A stretch of 64,000 nucleotides of DNA, from the NCBI RefSeq assembly GCF_000801105.2, contig NC_079515.1, forward strand, positions 27,985,407-28,049,406. The letters are read 5' to 3'. The stretch is from Raphanus sativus. Lineage: Eukaryota; Streptophyta; Magnoliopsida; Brassicales; Brassicaceae. Each line of letters begins with the position of its first letter. The first letter of the stretch is position 1. The notes under the pieces are model-generated. The model was not told the DNA's origin. It saw only the letters and a program-made list of their open reading frames with translations, and did not search any database. A program made the position numbers and the translations under genes. Shown in pieces: positions 59,879 to 64,000 of this stretch.

Positions 59879-60697
59879 TAAATTGATGGACCTTTAATGA
59901 AAAATACAAATTTCTAATATCACAATTTACCTAAAAGATTTTTATTAACTATTTTAAGTTATCAAAATTGCGTAGAATATAGTTTAAAATTTTAGGATTA
60001 CATGTTTTTAAGTTAAAATAAGCCGGGGTTAAAATAAGAGTTTGATGAACTAATGCAACTACACATTCAAATGAATTGTTTAAGCTGATGACACCTCAGC
60101 ATTTTTAGTTGGTTGATTAATAGTTTGAACTTTACAGCTAAAGAAAATTAAATAGTTTGAAATTCATGATACACAATAATCAGATTAACTTTCTATCTCA
60201 TTCAAGTCACGCGGGGAATATGTGAACCAATATTTTACTTTATTTTGATTATAGTTTTCTTCTTCTGTCTTCTTTTTCTGTAAGTTTTTTCTTCTGTTGT
60301 CTTGCATAGATAAATAGCTAAATCAGAAACTGATATGTTACTTCGTTTAGATTTGAAACTTAATTTTGGTTGTTGTAATGGCTATCATTTTCATGTTCCT
60401 CTCTTCTTACTCTTGTCAACATGATCACTTTCTCATACGATATAGTAAAACGATGCATGAATGAAGAACCGATAAGTGAAGATATAAAATGAAAACAAAC
60501 CAAAGAACAAACCGTACCACAATCTGTAAACTAATGACCTAACTAATCATATAAGAAATCAATTATCTACAGTAAATACAATAACAACAATCCAACCGTC
60601 GACATTAATATTCTACTCAAAACTGATCTAGAACCGTGATCATCACAGCAGCACCGGAGTTGCCACTCCCAGTGTCTCGTTGTTGTTGAGTGCACGG
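59879..60697. other. Intergenic DNA, no gene seen
   Basis: AT-rich sequence next to the retrotransposon insertion. No supported gene or repeat. CACGG at 60693-60697 would be the left copy of any 5-bp target duplication. Confidence 0.45.
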
Positions 60698-61230
60698 TGT
60701 TGGAGTTCTAGAGCCTTCGAAGTTAATTAGGATGTTATGATTTAGGTTCGTTTTAATGTTCGATATGAACCCGCAAAATTGTTCAATCTCAAACCGACGT
60801 TGAACAAGTCGCGAAACGTAACTCTCACGGAATAACCCTCACGAACACGAATACGCAAAGAATGAAAGAGAAAACGAAATAAGAACAGGAGCACACACAG
60901 AGATTAATTGATTACCCAGAGTTTACCGATGTGGCTACGTCTCTGGGGCTTGGCAAGGCAAATTACTAAACTCTTTCAAGATCACAACGGCCGTGACCTA
61001 AAGCTTGTAACCCTAGTACAATCTAACTTTCTCTAATGTCTTAATACAACTCACGAGCCTTGCTTTTATATTAGGCAAGGGTAGTTACAACTGATAACCG
61101 GTTTTAACATAACCGTGAACCATGAGTAATATTAAACCGGCCGTTTAACCAAAACGCCATATAACCCAATTGTCAATCTCGACGCGGTTCAAGCTTCCAA
61201 TATTGCTGATTCTTCATCACCAACGTAACA
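60698..61230 (-). repeat. 3' LTR of the copia element
   Basis: 533 bp. On the minus strand it starts TGTTACGTTGG next to the polypurine tract and ends TCCAACA, giving the TG..CA ends with TGTT/AACA terminal inverted repeats. A TATA box (TATAAAAG) lies on the minus strand at 61070-61063. The boundaries are inferred, since the 5' LTR is not available for comparison. Confidence 0.75.
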
Positions 61231-61245
61231 ATCTCCACCTTGATG
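61231..61245 (-). other. Polypurine tract of the copia element
   Basis: Minus-strand CAAGGTGGAGAT directly before the LTR start, the usual plus-strand primer site for reverse transcription in copia elements. Confidence 0.7.
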
Positions 61246-61311
61246 ATTAATCAGCTCTATCTGCAGCTACCATGTTGCCAACTCGTGTCTTGCCAGGCAA
61301 TGCCAAACACC

Positions 61312-64000
61312 TTAGTGATTGGCCACTCCGAGAACCCTCAGAGCCGCTTCAAACTTCTTCACAGGAACCGCCTTGGTTAATATGTCTGCAGGGTTCTTCG
61401 AAGTGTGTATCTTCTCGACAGTCACCTCCCCTTTCTCAATGATGTCTCTGATGAAGTGGAGTTTCCTGCTAACATGCTTAGTCCGCTCGTGATGAACGTT
61501 GTTCTTGGCTAAGCACATTGCACTCTGCGAATCACACCAAATCCTCACTGAATCCTGCTCAAAACCCATCTCTTCAGACAAACCTCTCAGCCAAATCGCC
61601 TCCTTAACTGCTTCCACAAGCGCCATGTACTCTGCCTCTGTTGTAGAAAGAGCTACTACAGGTTGCAAACATGACCTCCAGCTAATGACGTTTCCTCCAG
61701 CTGTGAAAACATAACCAGTAATCGATCTCCTCTTATCCAAGTCTGCTGAGAAATCAGCATCGCAGAAACCTTCTACCTTGAAGCTTTCATTCTTCCTGAA
61801 CACTAGCTTGTGTTCCTTTGTTCCCTTCATATATCTCAGCACCCATTTAACAGCAGCCCAATGCACCAGACCTGGTTTTGACATGTACCTGCTCACTAAC
61901 CCAACATCATAAGCGAGATCACATCTTGTTCCAATCATCGCATACATAATGCTTCCTATGACATTAGAATAAAGCACATTCTCCATCTCTGTTTCTTGTT
62001 CTCCATCTTCTACAGCTTTCAACTTAAAGTGAGAACCAACAGGAGTAGTAACTGCTTTAGCATCATCCATGTTTAACGTTCGAAGCACCTTTTTAACATA
62101 ACTTGACTGAGATAATGTCAAAACTCCAGCTGCACGATCTCTGTGAATGTCAATCCCCAAAATCCGCCTTGCACAGCCCAGATCCTTCATCTCAAACCTT
62201 CTACTCAACAACTTCTTCACCTTCTCTATCTCCACCATGCTTTTAGAAGCAACCAACATATCATCTACATAGAGAAGCAAGTAGATATATATTCCTCCAG
62301 TCACTACTTTCACGTACACACAGTGATCAAATTCACATCTCCTGAATCCGAGTTCTTTCATGAAGTTGTCAAAGCATATGTTCCATTGCCTTGGAGCCTG
62401 TTTGAGACCATACATAGATTTCTTCAGATGACACACATAGTCTTCTTTGCCCTTCACAAGAAATCCCTCTGGCTGTTCCATATAAATTTCTTCTTCAATA
62501 TCTCCATGAAGAAAGGCAGTTTTAACATCTAACTGTTCAAGCTCAAGATCGTGGTTGACCACAATCGACAGTAACAACCTTATGGACACATGTTTCACCA
62601 CAGGTGCAAAGATGTCGTGATAATCAACACCTTCCTTCTGTGAGTAACCCTTAGCCACGAGCCTAGACTTGTATCTTGGATCATCTGTTTCTGTTAACCC
62701 AGGTTTCTTCTTGTACACCCATTTGCATCCAATGACCTTCTTATTCTTAGGTCGCTTAACCAGAATCCAAGTCTCATTCTTTTCCAGAGAATCCATCTCT
62801 TCTCCCATAGACCCATCCCACAGATCAGATTCACTGCTATTCATAGCTTCCTCATAACTTGAAGGTTTAACTGCAATCACATCTTCAGCCGCTACTAGCG
62901 CAAATGCTGCAATAACTTCAAAATCATCAAATCTTGATGGTGGAACAATCTGCCTGCGAGGTCTATCTCTAGCCAGTCTATAATTCTCCTGAACTTCTGC
63001 TTGTTCTGACTCTGACTCCAAATCCTTTGAACCTTCTTCAGTCTGAGAACTAACTCCACCTGAAACCTCATCCGTACCAGCACCTGTTTGAATCTCGGTT
63101 TCATGTTGAACAAGTACCGGATCTCCTGAAACATCTTTTGCAGGTGTCTCTTTCTTTTCCAGATCCTTAAACACAACATCCTCAGTAAACACCACATTTC
63201 TACTGATAGAAAACTTTTCTTCATCCAGCAACCAAACTCTGTACCCCTTTGTACCAGTTGCATATCCAGTGAATATACCCTTGATCGCTCTTGGCTTTAA
63301 CTTGCCTTGATCCGTGTGTATATAAGCCACTGATCCAAACCTCCTTAGGTGGTTGTAACTCGGTTTTCTACCAATCCACAACTCTTCTGTTATCTCATTA
63401 TCAATCGCAGATGCAGGACTCCGGTTGATCAGGTAGGCAGCTGTAGCCACAGCTTCTTCCCAAAATTCTTCTTCAAGACCGGATTCATCAAGTAAACACC
63501 TTACTTTCTCCATGATAGTTCTGTTCATCCGCTCAGCAACGCCATTCTGCTGTGGCGTGTATGCACAAGTTCTGTGTCTTTCAATGCCTTCACTCCTACA
63601 GAAACCATTGAACTCCGAGTTACAGAACTCCAAACCGTTATCGGTTCTTAGACAGCCAACCTTCTTGTTGATTTGATTTTCAACAAGCTTCTTCCACTCT
63701 CTGAACTTACTGAAAGCCTCACTCTTATTCATCAAGAAGAATACCCATACTTTTCTGGTGAAATCATCAATGATTGACAAAAAATACTGCTTCTGAGACA
63801 AGCTTGGAGTTACATTTGTGGAACCCCACAAATCCGCATGAACATACTTCAGCGGTTCACCTGAATCATGCCTCCCTACATGAAAACTCAACTTCTTATG
63901 CTTTCCCATGACACAGCTTTCACAAAAGGCCAGGAACCCAATCCTCTTGATATCCAGGATTCCTCTTTTAGCAAGTATTTGTAAATTCTTGATACTGAGA
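61312..64000 (-). CDS. Copia polyprotein, partial (integrase, reverse transcriptase, RNase H)
   Basis: The frame is open from the right edge to the stop at 61312, about 896 aa, with no internal stop. In order: end of the GAG-pre-integrase zinc motif (FCESCVMGK); integrase catalytic triad in HADLWGS, RTDNGLEF and PQQNGVAERMNRT; reverse transcriptase with LDVKTAFLHGDIEEEIYM and the YVDDML active site; RNase H with GFCDADFSADLDKRRSITGY, TEAEYMAL and WCDSQSAMCLAKN; and the C-terminal TSKNPADILTKAV. All catalytic residues I can see are intact, which suggests a young copy. Gag and protease lie beyond the window. The position next to the pectin methylesterase promoter is likely incidental. Confidence 0.93.
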   Translation of the reverse strand, partial: LSIKNLQILAKRGILDIKRIGFLAFCESCVMGKHKKLSFHVGRHDSGEPLKYVHADLWGSTNVTPSLSQKQYFLSIIDDFTRKVWVFFLMNKSEAFSKFREWKKLVENQINKKVGCLRTDNGLEFCNSEFNGFCRSEGIERHRTCAYTPQQNGVAERMNRTIMEKVRCLLDESGLEEEFWEEAVATAAYLINRSPASAIDNEITEELWIGRKPSYNHLRRFGSVAYIHTDQGKLKPRAIKGIFTGYATGTKGYRVWLLDEEKFSISRNVVFTEDVVFKDLEKKETPAKDVSGDPVLVQHETEIQTGAGTDEVSGGVSSQTEEGSKDLESESEQAEVQENYRLARDRPRRQIVPPSRFDDFEVIAAFALVAAEDVIAVKPSSYEEAMNSSESDLWDGSMGEEMDSLEKNETWILVKRPKNKKVIGCKWVYKKKPGLTETDDPRYKSRLVAKGYSQKEGVDYHDIFAPVVKHVSIRLLLSIVVNHDLELEQLDVKTAFLHGDIEEEIYMEQPEGFLVKGKEDYVCHLKKSMYGLKQAPRQWNICFDNFMKELGFRRCEFDHCVYVKVVTGGIYIYLLLYVDDMLVASKSMVEIEKVKKLLSRRFEMKDLGCARRILGIDIHRDRAAGVLTLSQSSYVKKVLRTLNMDDAKAVTTPVGSHFKLKAVEDGEQETEMENVLYSNVIGSIMYAMIGTRCDLAYDVGLVSRYMSKPGLVHWAAVKWVLRYMKGTKEHKLVFRKNESFKVEGFCDADFSADLDKRRSITGYVFTAGGNVISWRSCLQPVVALSTTEAEYMALVEAVKEAIWLRGLSEEMGFEQDSVRIWCDSQSAMCLAKNNVHHERTKHVSRKLHFIRDIIEKGEVTVEKIHTSKNPADILTKAVPVKKFEAALRVLGVANH

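Larger units (their letters stand above)
60698..64000 (-). mobile_element. Ty1/copia LTR retrotransposon, truncated by window edge
   Basis: The element is on the minus strand and runs off the right edge. Its 3' LTR (60698-61230), polypurine tract (about 61231-61240, AGGTGGAG on the minus strand) and a long open pol frame are visible. The gene order integrase, reverse transcriptase, RNase H identifies the copia superfamily. The 5' LTR, primer-binding site and most of gag lie outside the window, so completeness and target duplication cannot be judged. Confidence 0.93.

Noticed and set aside
62143..62532. 129-aa plus-strand frame inside the copia element
   Set aside because: Antisense of the reverse transcriptase region, no independent support.

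Overview
This window is nuclear plant DNA from a Brassicaceae species, most likely Brassica or a close relative. The genes are intron-rich with short GT..AG introns, and the intergenic DNA is AT-rich and full of small transposons. I recognise the proteins as homologues of a run of Arabidopsis chromosome 3 genes in nearly the same order (from memory, about At3g62000 to At3g62170). No bacterial or organellar features, tRNA or rRNA genes or CRISPR arrays were seen. Exon borders below were read by eye from splice consensus and protein similarity; each model has a summed length divisible by three.

Layout. 0.5-2.1 kb (-): CCoAOMT-like O-methyltransferase. 2.1-8.2 kb: gene-free, with Helitron-like and other repeats. 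8.5-14.7 kb (+): 19-exon paladin-type protein with three phosphatase-like repeats. 14.9-15.7 kb (-): germin-like protein. 16.7-19.4 kb (+): two tandem small NYN-domain genes. 20.3-21.7 kb (+): chloroplast cyclophilin ROC4/CYP20-3. 21.8-23.0 kb (-): HAD hydrolase. 23-26.7 kb: a Helitron and a dead pogo-like transposon. 26.7-28.9 kb (+): pectin acetylesterase. 29.6-30.3 kb (-): DUF1685-like protein. 31.9-34.1 kb (+): CHMP7-like ESCRT protein. 34.5-35.8 kb (-): PIL2/PIF6-type bHLH protein. 36-45.6 kb: repeat-rich gap with SINEs, Stowaway-like MITEs, an RNase H relic, a Helitron end and an unusual inverted/direct repeat. 45.6-46.5 kb (+): IAA30-type Aux/IAA. 47.3-49.7 kb (-): GH28 polygalacturonase-like enzyme. 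51.2-53.7 kb (-): prolyl-tRNA synthetase. 54.5-55.8 kb (+): FAM192A/NIP30-like protein. 55.8-56.2 kb: fused relics of an ABCB transporter and a BAHD acyltransferase. 56.7-58.6 kb (-): VANGUARD-type pectin methylesterase. 59-59.9 kb: tandem duplication. 60.7-64 kb (-): Ty1/copia retrotransposon running off the right edge.

The genes do not form one pathway. Three cell-wall pectin enzymes (acetylesterase, polygalacturonase-like, methylesterase) and two signalling genes (phytochrome-interacting PIL2, auxin-linked IAA30) are present, but the grouping reflects ancestral gene order. The most informative observations concern genome decay and rearrangement: a scrambled ROC4 copy between the NYN genes, a composite ABCB/BAHD relic in the expected position of two lost genes, a PIL2 homologue lacking most of its DNA-binding basic region, a GA splice donor in the HAD gene and a GC donor in the GH28 gene. 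I found no convincing new molecular system.
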